A stretch of 64,000 bases of DNA from Ophiodon elongatus (GCA_016806645.1 JACSYO010002062.1:3117501-3181500), one strand, 5' to 3'; positions 11,778 through 23,295 are shown, numbered from the stretch's first letter. Made by a program: numbers and translations. The notes: generated by a model not told the origin, from the sequence alone.

Positions 11778-12727
11778 AGGCAAGGCAAGGCAAGGCAAGT
11801 TTATTTGTACAGCACATTTCAACAACAAGGCAATTCAAAGTGCTTCACATAAAACCATTAAAAGCATCAAAACATAATGCAAAGGAAAAGAAGATTTAAA
11901 AACAATTAAGAACATTCATTTAAATCTAAAAAAACAGTCAATAAAATATTAAAAAGCTAAACAAATATTATAAAAGTTGCAGTGCAGTTTAAGAAATAAA
12001 ATACAGTAGTGAAATGCAGAAATTGATTAAGATCATTGAATCTGGTTCAAATTAAAGGCAACAGCAAACAGAAGAGTCTTCAATCTGGATTTAAAGGAGC
12101 TGAGGGTCTCAGCAGACCTGTAGCTTTCAGGGACCTTGTTCCAGAAATGTGGAGCAGAAAAACTGAACGCTGCTTCTCCATGTTTAGTTCTGACTCTTAG
12201 AACAGAAAGTAGACCGGTCCCAGACAACCTAAGGGGTCGGGATGGTTCATAAGGTAGCAGCATATCAGAAATGTATTTAGGCCCTAAACCAGGGGTGTCA
12301 AACTCATTTTCACCGTGGGCCACATCAGCATTATGGTTGCCCTCAAAGGGCCGGTTGTAACCGTGAAAATTTATAAATGTAACTACTCCCTAATATATTG
12401 TTAAATGACTGTCTCTGCATTTGATTATTGTTTATTCATGTGTAAAAATATAGTACATGCATGTATATAAATGTAAAAATTTATGTAAGCAAATTTCTCT
12501 GTTATTATAACATAAATCATTTTGATTTAGGTTTAAGAAACCCACATTACTCTATCAAAGATCAAATCTTTATAGAAAATAACAAAGACAAATATCATCA
12601 AACACACGTTATTACATTAACTTTGTGCAAAGCTTTTTTTGTCACAGTTGAGAGGAACATAACTCTGGTACAACACATAATTGTGAGCTGCTAAAAACAT
12701 GTGTGACAGATGTGGTCTGGGGCTCAC

Positions 12728-12905
12728 CTGCTCACACACACCTTTACATGGAATATCTGCTCACATACCTTTACATGGAATATCTGCTCACATACCTTTA
12801 CATGGAATATCTGCTCACATACCTTTACATGGAATACCTGCTCACATACCTTTACATGGAATATCTGCTCACACACCTTTACATGGCTCACCTGCTCACA
12901 TACCT
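12728..12905. repeat. 27-bp minisatellite inside the hAT element
   Basis: About six and a half copies of a unit like TCACATACCTTTACATGGAA plus TATCTGC. The unit length is a multiple of three and lacks stops in three plus-strand frames, which creates 84-96 residue open frames that are not genes. Confidence 0.85.
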
Positions 12906-13463
12906 TTATGCTGCGTTCACAACAAACGTGTTGCGAATTTTTCGTGCGAGTAGATTACAAACAAAGTCAATGCACAGACGCGAATGGATGTGAATAACGC
13001 GAATTTCCGCCGGGCGGCGAGAATGACGCGATGCGGAAAATTTGCGTGACGCTGTGTCTTTAAAGCCAATCAGCGTTGAGAAGCTCCGCCCGTCATCACT
13101 GACGTCCTGCCATTGCTGATCAGAAACTATGGAGGAGAAGTTGATAGTCTGGAAGAGGCAGTCCTCCAGACGCAGCTTCTGGAGAAGCTGTGTGCGACTA
13201 CGAAAAAAACCCAGATAATATTATGAACCCAGACATGAGGGTGTTTGATGTTCCCACGTTTGTGGGACTTCGACAACATGTACAAAGCAGAACTAGTGGT
13301 TATTTCTTCAGAAATTAACTATTTCCACAGAGATAAGCCACGCCCCCTCTCCGGCGCGTCTAGCGCGAGTGAAGCGAAATAACCACAAATAGTCCGGCGA
13401 GTAAACTCACCCGAGTAAAGCGACGCGAAGGTTCGCAACGCTATTGGTGTGAACGCAGCATAA
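12906..13463. mobile_element. Harbinger-type internally deleted element nested in hAT
   Basis: Inverted ends TTATGCTGCGTTCACAACAA and GGTGTGAACGCAGCATAA. The left part matches the promoter side of the MADF gene at 63.7 kb (AATCAGCGTTGAGAAGCTCC). The right part matches the transposase start at 55.8 kb (CAGTCCTCCAGACGCAG). It therefore retains only both outer edges of a larger Harbinger element. Confidence 0.7.
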
Positions 13464-13953
13464 CGGTAGGTAGGATGCCGTTCATTCGCGGTTCACAAAA
13501 TCAACATGCATTGTGGGAGAGTAGTTTATGGTCACTGTACATTGTAAAGCAGCATAGACTTTAATTTTAAGACAATCATATTCCTTTCGAGCTCTCGCGA
13601 GCCACATAAAATTACGTGGTGGGCCAGATTCGGCCCGCGGGCCTTGAGTTTGACACCTATGCCCTAAACCATTCAGTGCTTTATAAATCATCAGCAAGAT
13701 TTTAAAGTCAGTTCTTTGTTGGACAGGAAGCCAGTGTAAAGACATCAGAACTGGAGTGATGTGATCCACTTTCTTGGTCTTAGTGAGGACTCAAGCTTTC
13801 TGATTGACTTTTTACAGAGACCTGTAAACACACCGTTACAGTAGTCCAGTCTACTGAAGATAAATGCGTGGACAAGTTTTTCCAAATCCTATTGAGACAT
13901 AAGTCCTCTAATCCTTGCTTCTTCAGGTAATAGTAGGCTGATTTTGTAATTGT

Positions 13954-14760
13954 TGTTGTGGCTGGATTTCTTCCGTTTATTGCGTATTCTGCTCGATGAT
14001 GGCTAACTTCCTTAAAATCTAATTCTGTATAAACTTTACAACTATTTCCTATCTGACTGCTAGTGAGGCGCCACAGGAACTCACTTACGGGACCTCAGTA
14101 ATAGACCACTCACAGAATACCAGAGAGATTGGATCAAAGTTCAATTCATGTAGATTTATTTGCAATGCACTGATTACAAATAACTCGAGTTGCTGTCCGG
14201 AAGTACAACCCACAAACATTCAGATTGACATAGTTTTTATAATGACACATTCTGATTCAGGTTCAGCCCCCAGTCCCACCCCTTAACCCCAGCCCCTGCG
14301 GCCATTTTGACCTTGTATCAGGTGACCTAATGTCTCACACATGCCATTTTAACCAGTTGACCCCATCTCAATACCGAAACTGATTATTTCACTGTCTGCC
14401 TCATGTTTATTTTCCCGTGCCATAATATTCCCCGGCTACTAGCCATAATATCCACAACAGCTGAGCCTAAGGCGTCAGCTCATCGTGACCTTGTTGTCGT
14501 CTGCCTTCACTGGGCTCTCTTCTCTGTACCTTATCTCCTGAGTCTATCTAACCCCCCCCCCCCCCAACCCTTTCTTTGGGCCTGCTTACAGCTATACCTG
14601 AATGTAACTTTATAATACCATGTCAGTGATTAATTAGATACATAAAACTACGAATATCATGCTCTTAATAACCCTAATATATATGTGTTCATGCGACTTC
14701 ATAGTTGTCCTAAGCGTGAGACATTTATTAAGCATACACATAAAATATTTTCCTTCAACA
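13954..14760 (-). mobile_element. Solo LTR A
   Basis: 807-bp sequence with inverted ends TGTTG...CAACA, flanked by TTGT on both sides (13950-13953, 14761-14764), sitting inside the LINE. It is the reverse complement of LTR B at 59210-59953, whose TATA and AATAAA order sets the transcription direction, so this copy reads minus. No internal retroelement genes adjoin it. Confidence 0.75.
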
Positions 14761-15042
14761 TTGTCTTGGTGGCTGTTCAGGTTGAGGTCTGAATCCATAA
14801 CTATACCTAGAATTCTGGCTTGTTTTGTGGTTTTTAACATCAGTGATTGAAGCTGAGCGCTGACTTTCAATCGTTCATCCTTGGTACCAAAAACAATTAC
14901 TTCTGTTTTATCTTTATTTAATTGAAGAAAATTCTGGCACATACAGTTGTTGATTTGTTCAATGCATTTACCTTGTGATTATAGTCCCCTGGTGAAATAG
15001 TTATGTAGATTCGTGTGTCGTCTGCATAATTATGATAACACA

Positions 15043-15224
15043 CTTTGTTGTTTGTTGCTCATTACTCCTCTCCTCCAGGTGGTGGCGCTGTAGGACAAAC
15101 AAACACAACTGGTTTGTGAATGTTTTGATGGGAACTATAATATCTAGAAGCAGTGATGAAGCTGCTGTAACATATAAAGACGTTGTTGTTGTCTCAGCTG
15201 TTTGTGTACCAGTAGAAAGAGAGT
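15043..15224. other. Ancestral 3' flank of 7SL copy 3
   Basis: A GGCGCTGTAGGACAAAC...CTGTAACATATAAAGACG flank also found left of copies 7, 9 and 11 (about 37110-37296, 44030-44209 and 54985-55171). In copies 2, 4, 5, 6, 8 and 10 it is replaced by a Tc1 right end just before TAAAGACG. Confidence 0.75.
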
Positions 15225-15524
15225 AAAAAGACTGGGTCCCGCTGTGTTACTCAGGCTGCACTACAGCGTCTATTCTCAGGCGCGATCCCACTACTGAGCG
15301 GCACGGGGGCTTTGACCTGCTCCGTCTCCGGCCTGGGTCGGTGCACCCCTCCTTAGACGACCTGGTGGTCCCGGGCTCCCCCAGGACCACCATATCGATA
15401 CCGAACTTAGTGCGGACACCCGATCGGCATAGTCCGCTGCAGCTCAGAGCTCCTGAGCTCAAACGATCCTCCAGCCTCAGCCTCCCGGTAACGTGGATTA
15501 CAGGCGCGCGCCACCGCACCCGGC
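15225..15524 (-). ncRNA. rn7sl: 7SL RNA (SRP RNA), copy 3
   Basis: Full length with T5 terminator at 15225-15229. Helix 6 variant GGTGGTCC, which pairs fully with GGACCACC on the other strand of the helix. Leftmost member of the four-copy block and the only one there with the ancestral 3' flank. Confidence 0.96.
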
Positions 15525-15566
15525 GAGGACAGTAGGCATCCATTGGGTTCTTATCTTGTACAAATG

Positions 15567-15574
15567 CTACGTCA
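15567..15574 (-). promoter_or_regulatory. CRE/ATF-like element of 7SL copy 3
   Basis: TGACGTAG at -43 to -50; a second ATGACGTT half-site lies just upstream. Confidence 0.7.
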
Positions 15575-15629
15575 TCAATAGGCACAACGTCATCTAGCGG
15601 CAGAAACACTGAAATTGCGTAGTATTTAA

Positions 15630-15752
15630 CCCTTGGATGGTGTTTGGGTCTTTGGGACCCGTTTTTATTTTTTTATCAAAAGAAAAATGATATGATTAAT
15701 TATTTTTTCAAACTCAGACTCATTAGCCTTGGCTCATTTTCTGTGAAGAACA
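15630..15752 (+). mobile_element. piggyBac end remnant, 7SL copy 3
   Basis: Follows TTAA at 15626-15629 and stops at the TA of Tc1 T3. Confidence 0.65.
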
Positions 15753-16994
15753 TACAATCACCTCAACTTTATTAGGTACAACTTGCTAGTACCGGTTTGG
15801 ACCCCCTTTGCCTTCAGAACTGCTTTAATTATTCGGAGCATTGATTCAACCAGGTGTTGGAAACATTCCTCAGAGATTTTGGTCCATATTGACATGACAG
15901 CATTACGCAGTTGCTGCAGATTTGGCGGCTGCACATCCATGATGCCAATCTCCCGTTCCACCACATCCCAAAGGTGCTCTATTGGATTGAGATCTGGTGA
16001 TTGTGGAGGCCATTGGAGTACAGTGAACTAATTGTCATGTTCAAGAAAGCAGTTTGAGATGATTTGAGCTTTGTGACATGATGCATTATCCAGCTGGAAG
16101 CAGCCATCAGAAGATCACTGTGGTCATAAAGGGATGGACATGGTCAGCAACAATACTCAGGTAGAACGTGGCGCTTAAACCATGCTCAATTGGTACTAAG
16201 GGGCCCAACGTGTGCCAAGAAAATATCCCCCACACTGTTACACCACCACCAGCAGCCTGAACCGTTGATACGAGGCAGGATGGATCCATGCTTTAATGTT
16301 ATTTACGCCAAATTCTGACCCCACCATCTGAATGTCGCAGCTGAAATCGAGACTCATCGGACCAGGCAACATTTTTGCAATCTTATATTGTCCAATTTTA
16401 GTGAGCCTGTGCGAATTGTAGCCTCAGGTTCCTGTTCTTAGCTGACAGGCGTGGCCCCTTGTGTGGTCTTCTGCTGCTGGAGCCCATCTGCTTCAAGGTT
16501 CCACGTGTTGTGCATTCAGAGATGGTATTCTACATGCCTTGGTTGTAACCAGTGGTTATTTGAGTTACTGTTGCCTTTCTATCATCTCCAACCCTACCCA
16601 TTCTCCTCTGACCTCTGACATCAACAAGACATTTTCGTCCACACAACTGCCGCTCACTGGATATTTAGTCTTTTTCGGATCAGTCTCTATAAACCCTTGA
16701 TGGTTGTGCGTGAAAATCCCAGTAGATCAGCAGTTTTTGAAATACTCAGACCAGCCTGTGTGGCACCAACAACCATGTTAAAAGTTACTTAAATGAATCA
16801 CATTCAATCACATTAAAAGTTACTTAAATCCCTTTTCTTCCCCATTCTGATGCTCAGATTGAATTCCAGCAAGTCGGCTTCACCATGTCTAAATGCCTAA
16901 ATGCATTGAGTTGCTGCCCTGTGATTGGCTGATTAACTATTTGTGTTAACAAGCAATTGAACAGATGTGCCTAATAAAGTGGCCGTTGAGTGTA
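15753..16994 (-). mobile_element. Tc1-family transposon T3
   Basis: Spacer between 7SL copies 3 and 4. Transposase fragments read minus: VEREIGIMDVQPPNLQQL near the DDE C terminus and MDPSCLVSTVQAAGGGVTVW in the core, in different frames. Both TA borders are present. Confidence 0.85.
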
Positions 16995-17044
16995 TAAAGA
17001 CGTTGTTGTTGTCTCAGCTGTTTGTGTACCAGTAGAAAGAGAGT

Positions 17045-17344
17045 AAAAAGACTGGGTCCCGCTGTGTTACTCAGGCTGCACTACAGCGTCTATTCACAGG
17101 CGCGATCCCACTACTGAGCGGCACGGGGGCTTTGACCTGCTCCGTCTACGGCCTGGGTCGGTGCACCCCTCCTTAGACGACCTGGTGGTCCCGGGCTCCC
17201 CCAGGACCACCATATCGATACCGAACTTAGTGCGGACACCCGATCGGCATAGTCCGCTGCAGCTCAGAGCTCCTGAGCTCAAACGATCCTCCAGCCTCAG
17301 CCTCCCGGTAACGTGGATTACAGGCGCGCGCCACCGCACCCGGC
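17045..17344 (-). ncRNA. rn7sl: 7SL RNA (SRP RNA), copy 4
   Basis: Full length, helix 6 variant GGTGGTCC. Unique change at 17148 turns the CCGGAGACGG apex of helix 8 into CCGTAGACGG, in the part that SRP54 contacts. GTAG still fits a GNAR-type loop, so function may be kept. Confidence 0.95.
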
Positions 17345-17386
17345 GAGGACAATAGGCATCCATTGGGTTCTTATCTTGTACAAATG

Positions 17387-17394
17387 CTACGTCA
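17387..17394 (-). promoter_or_regulatory. CRE/ATF-like element of 7SL copy 4
   Basis: TGACGTAG at -43 to -50, as in copy 3. Confidence 0.7.
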
Positions 17395-17449
17395 TCAATA
17401 GGCACAACGTCATCTAGTGGCAGAAACACTGAAATTGCGTAGTATTTAA

Positions 17450-17572
17450 CCCTTGGATGGTGTTTGGGTCTTTGGGACCCGTTTTCATTTTTTTATCAAA
17501 AGAAAAATCATACGATTAATTATTTTTTCAAAATCAGACTCATTGGCCTTGGCTCATTTTCTGTGAAGAACA
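17450..17572 (+). mobile_element. piggyBac end remnant, 7SL copy 4
   Basis: TTAA at 17446-17449, then CCCTTGGATGGTGTTTGGG, ending at the TA of T4. Confidence 0.65.
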
Positions 17573-18821
17573 TACAATCACCGGCCACTTTATTAGGTAC
17601 ACCTTGCTAGTACCGGTTTGGACCCCCTTTGCCTTCAGAACTGCCTTAACTATTCGTAGCAGATTCAACAAGGTGTTGGAAACATTCCTCAGAGATTTTG
17701 GTCCATATTGACATGACAGCATTACGCAGTTGCTGCAGATTTGGCGGCTGCACATCCATGATGCCAATCTCCCGTTCCACCACATCCCAAAGGTGCTCTA
17801 TTGGATTGAGATCTGGTGATTGTGGAGGCCATTGGAGTACAGTGAACTCATTGTCATGTTCAAGAAAGCAGTTTGAGATGATTTGAGCTTTGTGACATGA
17901 TGCATTATCCAGCTGGAAGCAGCCATCAGAAGATGGTACACTGTGGTCATAAAGGGATGGACATGGTCAGCAACAATACTCAGGTAGAACGTGGCGCTTA
18001 AACCATGCTCAATTGGTACTAAGGGGCCCAACGTGTGCCAAGAATATATCCCCCACACTGTTACACCACCACCACCAGCCTGAACCGTTGATACGAGGCA
18101 GGATGGATCCATGCTTTAATGTTATTTATGCCAAATTCTGACCCCACCATCTGAATGTCGCAGCTGAAATCGAGACTAATCGGACCAGGCAACGTTTTTG
18201 CAATCTTATATTGTCCAATTTTAGTGAGCCTGTGCGAATTGTAGCCTCATGTTCCTGTTCTTAGCTGACAGGCGTGGCCCCTTGTGTGGTCTTCTGCTGC
18301 TGGAGCCCATCTGCTTCAAGGTTCCACGTGTTGTGCGTTCAGAGATGGTATTCTGCGTGCCTTGGTTAGTAACCAGTGGTTATTTGAGTTACTGTTGCCT
18401 TTCTATCATCTCCAACCACTCTGCCCATTCTCCTCTGACCTCTGACATCAACAAGACATTTTTGTCCACACAACTGCCGCTCACTGGGTATTTACTCTTT
18501 TTCGGATCAGTCTCTATAAACCCTAGATGGTTGTGCGTGAAAATCCCAGTAGATCAGCAGTTTTTGAAATACTCAGACCAGACTGTGTGGCACCAACAAC
18601 CATGTTAAAAGTTACATAAATGAATCACATTCAATCACATTAAAAGTCACTTAAATCCCCTTTCTTCCCCATTCTGATGCTCAGATTGAATTTCAGCAAG
18701 TCGGCTTCACCACGTCTAAATGCCTAAATGCATTGAGTTGCTGTCCTGTGATTGGCTGATTAGCTATTTGTGTTAACAAGCAATTGAACAGATGTGCCTA
18801 ATAAAGTGGCCGTTGAGTGTA
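17573..18821 (-). mobile_element. Tc1-family transposon T4
   Basis: Spacer between copies 4 and 5, left end CAATCACCGGCCACTTTATT (closer to consensus than T2/T3). It retains GGTACACTGTGG near 17936, which T3 and T5 have lost. Transposase frame broken. Confidence 0.85.
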
Positions 18822-18871
18822 TAAAGACGTTGTTGTTGTCTCAGCTGTTTGTGTACCAGTAGAAAGAGAGT

Positions 18872-19171
18872 AAAAAGACTGGGTCCCGCTGTGTTACTCA
18901 GGCTGCACTACAGCGTCTATTCTCAGGCGCGATCCCACTACTGAGCGGCACGGGGGCTTTGACCTGCTCCGTCTCCGGCCTGGGTCGGTGCACCCCTCCT
19001 TAGACGACCTGGTGGTCCCGGGCTCCCCCAGGACCACCATATCGATACCGAACTTAGTGCGGACACCCGATCGGCATAGTCCGCTGCAGCTCAGAGCTCC
19101 TGAGCTCAAACGATCCTCCAGCCTCAGCCTCCCGGTAACGTGGATTACAGGCGCGCGCCACCGCACCCGGC
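18872..19171 (-). ncRNA. rn7sl: 7SL RNA (SRP RNA), copy 5
   Basis: Full length with T5 at 18872-18876, helix 6 variant GGTGGTCC, no private disabling change seen. Confidence 0.96.
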
Positions 19172-19213
19172 GAGGACCACAGACATCCATTGGGTTCTTA
19201 TCTTGTACAAATG

Positions 19214-19221
19214 CTACGTCA
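19214..19221 (-). promoter_or_regulatory. CRE/ATF-like element of 7SL copy 5
   Basis: TGACGTAG at -43 to -50; the CCAAT motif is also kept. Confidence 0.7.
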
Positions 19222-19276
19222 TCAATAGGCACAACGTCATCTAGTGGCAGAAACACTGAAATTGCGTAGTATTTAA

Positions 19277-19399
19277 CCCTTGGATGGTGTTTGGGTCTTT
19301 GGGACCCGTTTTAATTTTTTTATCAAAAGAAAAATGATACGATTAATTATTTTTTCAAAATCAGACTCATTGGTCTTGGCTCATTTTCTGTGAAGAACA
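19277..19399 (+). mobile_element. piggyBac end remnant, 7SL copy 5
   Basis: TTAA at 19273-19276; truncated at the TA of T5. Confidence 0.65.
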
Positions 19400-20644
19400 T
19401 ACAATCACCGGCCACTTTATTAGGTACACCTTGCTAGTACCGGTTTGGACCCCCTTTGCCTTCAGAACTGATTTAATTATTCGTAGCAGATTCAACCAGG
19501 TGTTGGAAACATTCCTCAGAGATTTTGGTCCATATTGACATGACAGCATTACGCAGTTGCTGCAGATTTGGCGGCTGCACATCCATGATGCCAATCTCCC
19601 GTTCCACCACATCCCAAAGGTGCTCTATTGGATTGAGATCTGGTGATTGTGGAGGCCATTGGAGTACAGTGAACTAATTGTCATGTTCAAGAAAGCAGTT
19701 TGAGATGATTTGAGCTTTGTGACATGATGCATTATCCAGCTGGAAGCAGCCATCAGAAGATCACTGTGGTCATAAAGGGATGGACATGGTCAGCAACAAT
19801 ACTCAGGTAGAACGTGGCGCTTAAACCATGCTCAATTGGTACTAAGGGGCCCAACGTGTGCCAAGAAAATATCCCCCACACTGTTACACCACCACCAGCA
19901 GCCTGAACCGTTGATACGAGGCAGGATGGATCCATGCTTTAATGTTATTTACGCCAAATTCTGACCCCACCATCTGAATGTCGCAGCTGAAATCGAGACT
20001 CATCGGACCAGGCAATGTTTTTGCAATCTTATATTGTCCAATTTTAGTGAGCCTGTGCGAATTGTAGCCTCATGTTCCTGTTCTTAGCTGACAGGCGTGG
20101 CCCCTGGTGTGGTCTTCTGCTGCTGGAGCCCATCTGCTTCAAGGTTCCACGTGTTGTGCGTTCAGAGATGGTATTCTGCGTGCCTTGGTTAGTAACCAGT
20201 GGTTATTTGAGTTACTGTTGCCTTTCTATCATCTCCAACCACTCTGCCCATTCTCCTCTGACCTCTGACATCAACAAGACATTTTCGTCCACACAACTGC
20301 CGCTCACTGGGTATTTTCTCTTTTTCGGATCAGTCTCTATAAACCCTCGATGGTTGTGCGTGAAAATCCCAGTAGATCAACAGTTTTTGAAATACTCAGA
20401 CCAGCCTGTGTGGCACCAACAACCATGTTAAAAGTTACTTAAATGAATCACATTCAATCACATTAAAAGTTACTTAAATCCCCTTTCTTCCCCATTCTGA
20501 TGCTCAGATTGAATTTCAGCAAGTCGGCTTCACCACGCCTAAATGCCTAAATGCATTGAGTTGCTGCCCTGTGATTGGCTGATTAGCTATTTGTGTTAAC
20601 AAGCAATTGAACAGATGTGCCTAATAAAGTGGCCGGTGAGTGTA
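19400..20644 (-). mobile_element. Tc1-family transposon T5
   Basis: Spacer between copies 5 and 6; same lesions as T3/T4, including the 40-bp internal insertion. Confidence 0.85.
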
Positions 20645-20694
20645 TAAAGACGTTGTTGTTGTCTCAGCTGTTTGTGTACCAGTAGAAAGAGAGT

Positions 20695-20994
20695 AAAAAG
20701 ACTGGGTCCCGCTGTGTTACTCAGGCTGCACTACAGCGTCTATTCACAGGCGCGATCCCACTACTGAGCGGCACGGGGGCTTTGACCTGCTCCGTCTCCG
20801 GCCTGGGTCGGTGCACCCCTCCTTAGACCACCTGGTGGTCCCGGGCTCCCCCAGGAACACCATATCGATGCCGAACTTAGTGCGGACACCCGATCGGCAT
20901 AGTCCGCTGCAGCTCAGAGCTCCTGAGCTCAAACGATCCTCCAGCCTCAGCCTCCCGGTAACGTGGATTACAGGCGCGCGCCACCGTACCCGGC
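20695..20994 (-). ncRNA. rn7sl: 7SL RNA (SRP RNA), copy 6 (upstream region lost)
   Basis: Full-length body with T5 at 20695-20699. Shares with copy 10 the helix 6 variant GGTGTTCC, a GGTGGTCTAAGG change and TCGGCATCGATATGG. It has a private change at +8 (GCCGGGTACGG). Directly upstream the flank diverges after GAGAAAG, and no TGACG site is found within 60 bp, so this copy may be silent. Confidence 0.93.
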
Positions 20995-21300
20995 GAGAAA
21001 GTTACTTATTCAGAGAGATTTAGTGTTGAAGGCTGATTGTCATTTGTTCCATTTCCCTAAAACAGTGGAAGTTTGGGTTGCAGATGTCGAATATTCAAGT
21101 GGAGGTGGAGGTAAATAACAGGGACCATAGGTGGAGGTTCAGGAAGCCTGCTCGTATGTGAAGGAGTAGATGGAGGCTGGAGGTGTTGCTGACAGAGGCT
21201 GTAAGTGGAGGTTTAAAGTGGAGCAGTTTGCCAAAATCTTCAGGTGGAGGTGCTGGTTTTCGTAAAATGCTCAGAGACATTGTTTATGTTCATGTTCTTA
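20995..21300. other. Truncated type-B 7SL flank and GGTGGAGG-rich repeat
   Basis: First about 75 bp resemble the type-B flank of copies 8 and 10 but lack its promoter part. 21070-21260 is a diverged relative of the GGTGGAGG-rich inverted repeat at 43.2-43.6 and 52.2-52.6 kb. No gene seen. Confidence 0.55.
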
Positions 21301-22478
21301 AGTCTGTAAAGAGTTAAAGAAATGAGATTTACCAATAAGCGTTGTCCTTGCACTGATGTGTTTGTTCACGCCGTTTGTTTGTATTTAGTATGCTTTCCTT
21401 TTAGTTTATTAAATACTTGTAGTCTTCACACAGCAGCAGGATCGATGTGTCTCCACATTGAAAGGGGCGCTGTGCGCATTTTATGCACGTGGCACAGCAT
21501 CGGAAACTACAAGATTTTGAAAAATACTCCATTTGCTATGGAATACAAAAATATATTGTTATATCCTGTCAATTAATGTTGCTGCACGAATGGAATTTGT
21601 TTCAATATTTGCGACAGAGACAACACTTTTACGTGTGTTATTTCACCATACGGGCTCCAGTATAATGACTCATGGTCGTCTCATTACGCAGAGGAGACGA
21701 TCATTACGCACAGACAAGAAACACTGAAACTCATAATTCAATTCACTTCAACTGTAAATTCAAAAACACGATTAAGTCAACGCACAAGTAACAACAACTG
21801 CACATCTGTTACAGGGCTGTTGTTGCATTTCACATCACATCAGCCTCTTTGTGGCCACTCAGTGTTTCTTACCCACAAGCTGCATTCATGGTCCAAAACA
21901 CGTGTCTTGTTCTGTTTAGTGTTGCTTCATATTGAGCAGTATATGTATTAGAGTAACAGGCCAACATTTTGGGAAATGAACTATTAATGAAACATTAATA
22001 TACACATGGCATGGCTTGATACTAGTAATATAATTTTATTCTCGTAATATTGTTTCTGATCAAGATACATATTTAGGCAAGCTTTTGGACAAAACATCAC
22101 TGAACAATGATTTTGATTAGGATTCTGTTAAAAAATGTATGTCATAACGTCCAGATTAAAGCAACTACAAAAAATATTTTGACACTACACAGCAGGAATC
22201 TTGTCTCTGGTAAAGAGGAAGAAATCCATGAAAAAAATATGAGGAAAACATAATAAACTGAGAAAATTAGATGATTGAAATGCAGGAGGTCTGATAATGA
22301 AAACATAATAAACTGAGAAAATGAGATGATTGAAATGTAGGAGGTCTGATAATGATTGAGGCTAAATATTTCAGGCTGATTGCATATTTTCAGAAAAGTG
22401 TTTGTTTGTGACTATTCACCTCTCCATCAAGTTCACTGAATGTTATAAAGAAAGCCGTTAGTCTGCTGTATCTGTGGT
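21301..22478. repeat. Dispersed segment F, copy i
   Basis: A segment that normally precedes a 7SL block. Relatives lie at about 36355-37110, 48945-49730 (inverted) and 53461-54985. Here it ends at a TA microsatellite, at the GTCTGCTGTATCTGTGG point where the other copies continue to the 7SL gene. The 7SL part is therefore missing. No coding capacity recognised. Confidence 0.65.
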
Positions 22479-22479
22479 G

Positions 22480-22517
<38 letters not shown>
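22480..22517. repeat. (TA)n microsatellite
   Basis: About 38 bp of uninterrupted TA. Confidence 0.95.
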
Positions 22518-22519
<2 letters not shown>

Positions 22520-23164
22520 CTTGATAAGAACACAAGGCTAGAAAAAGATGCATCATTGTGTGTAGTCGTAGTATGATGTTGGGAACCGCTGTGATGAAAA
22601 CACTAGTTAAACATGTTGACAGCTCACTGCACAAACACCAAGCAGTGTCCATTTATTCTTTATCCATTTGGGGGCTGGAGCAGGTATTCAGCCTGCTGAA
22701 TGCTGCACACTGGTGTCTCACATGAAGGTTTTTGTAGCGTCACGTTGAGTCATTTACACATCCTGGAGTCAGATATATATAGTGTGTTTATATATATATA
22801 TGTGTATGTCTGGACACCGGTAATGTGGATATATAGTTATAATTCTCATCTTTCATCGCTGGTGAAGAGAGAAAGAAGATGCCGGCAGATCGTGTTTGGG
22901 TATCGGCAAGTATGAGAAAGTGCAGCACGCGAGGAGAAAGCCATGCGAGCAGCGCCCCCTGGTGCACGACTTCTGTCACCGCTCTTCTGCTCGCGAAGCT
23001 TTCACCTGCTCGCGCGTGAGTGTTATTTTTATTTTTGACAGTAAGTGGGCGGTAACAAAGGTACCACTAGATTTAATCTGTTACAACCCTCGTCCTTGTA
23101 TTGGCCGGATATCACTCCTGACACGGACGCTAGGTGGCGCCGTAAAGGTGGTTTTCAATCCGCC
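22518..23164. other. Intergenic, no gene seen
   Basis: Mixed sequence with a second short TA tract near 22788-22800. I found no splice-bounded coding pattern or known repeat. Confidence 0.4.
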
Positions 23165-23295
23165 AAATATAGTACTATTTACTGTACTACGTCCCAGAGG
23201 TAAATATAGTACTATTTACTGTACTGCTTCCCAGAGGTAAATATAGTACTATTTACTGTACTACGTCCCAGAGGTAAATATAGTACTATTTACTG
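23165..23295. repeat. 37-bp tandem repeat
   Basis: About 3.5 copies of a unit beginning AAATATAGTACTATTTACTG and ending CCCAGAGGT. The AGTACTATTTACTGTACT core is nearly self-complementary. Units differ by one or two bases. Confidence 0.9.

Larger units (their letters stand above)
12290..13661. mobile_element. Non-autonomous hAT transposon
   Basis: Inverted ends CAGGGGTGTCAAACTC and GAGTTTGACACCTATG flanked by a perfect 8-bp direct repeat CCCTAAAC (12282-12289 and 13662-13669), diagnostic for hAT. It carries no hAT transposase. The interior holds AT-rich filler, a 27-bp minisatellite and a nested Harbinger derivative. Confidence 0.85.
11778..15042 (-). mobile_element. L2-like LINE, 5' truncated, interrupted by a hAT element and an LTR
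   Basis: Three separated pieces on the minus strand: 15042-14765, 13953-13670 and 12281-11778. The first piece has the reverse-transcriptase motif YADDTRIY and then QLNKDKTEVIVFG. The second has DHITPVLMSLHWLPVQQRTDFKI. The third has PKYISDMLLPYEPSRPLR and FSAPHFWNKVPESYRSAETL. The 3' end is a TTGCC repeat at 11778-11800. A hAT transposon (12290-13661) and a solo LTR (13954-14760) sit between the pieces with target duplications, so this was once one LINE copy. Its 5' end joins the 7SL 3' flank at about 15043. Confidence 0.8.

Noticed and set aside
12699..12997. Three overlapping plus-strand frames with nine-residue repeats
   Set aside because: Result of a 27-bp minisatellite without stops in any plus frame, inside a hAT element.
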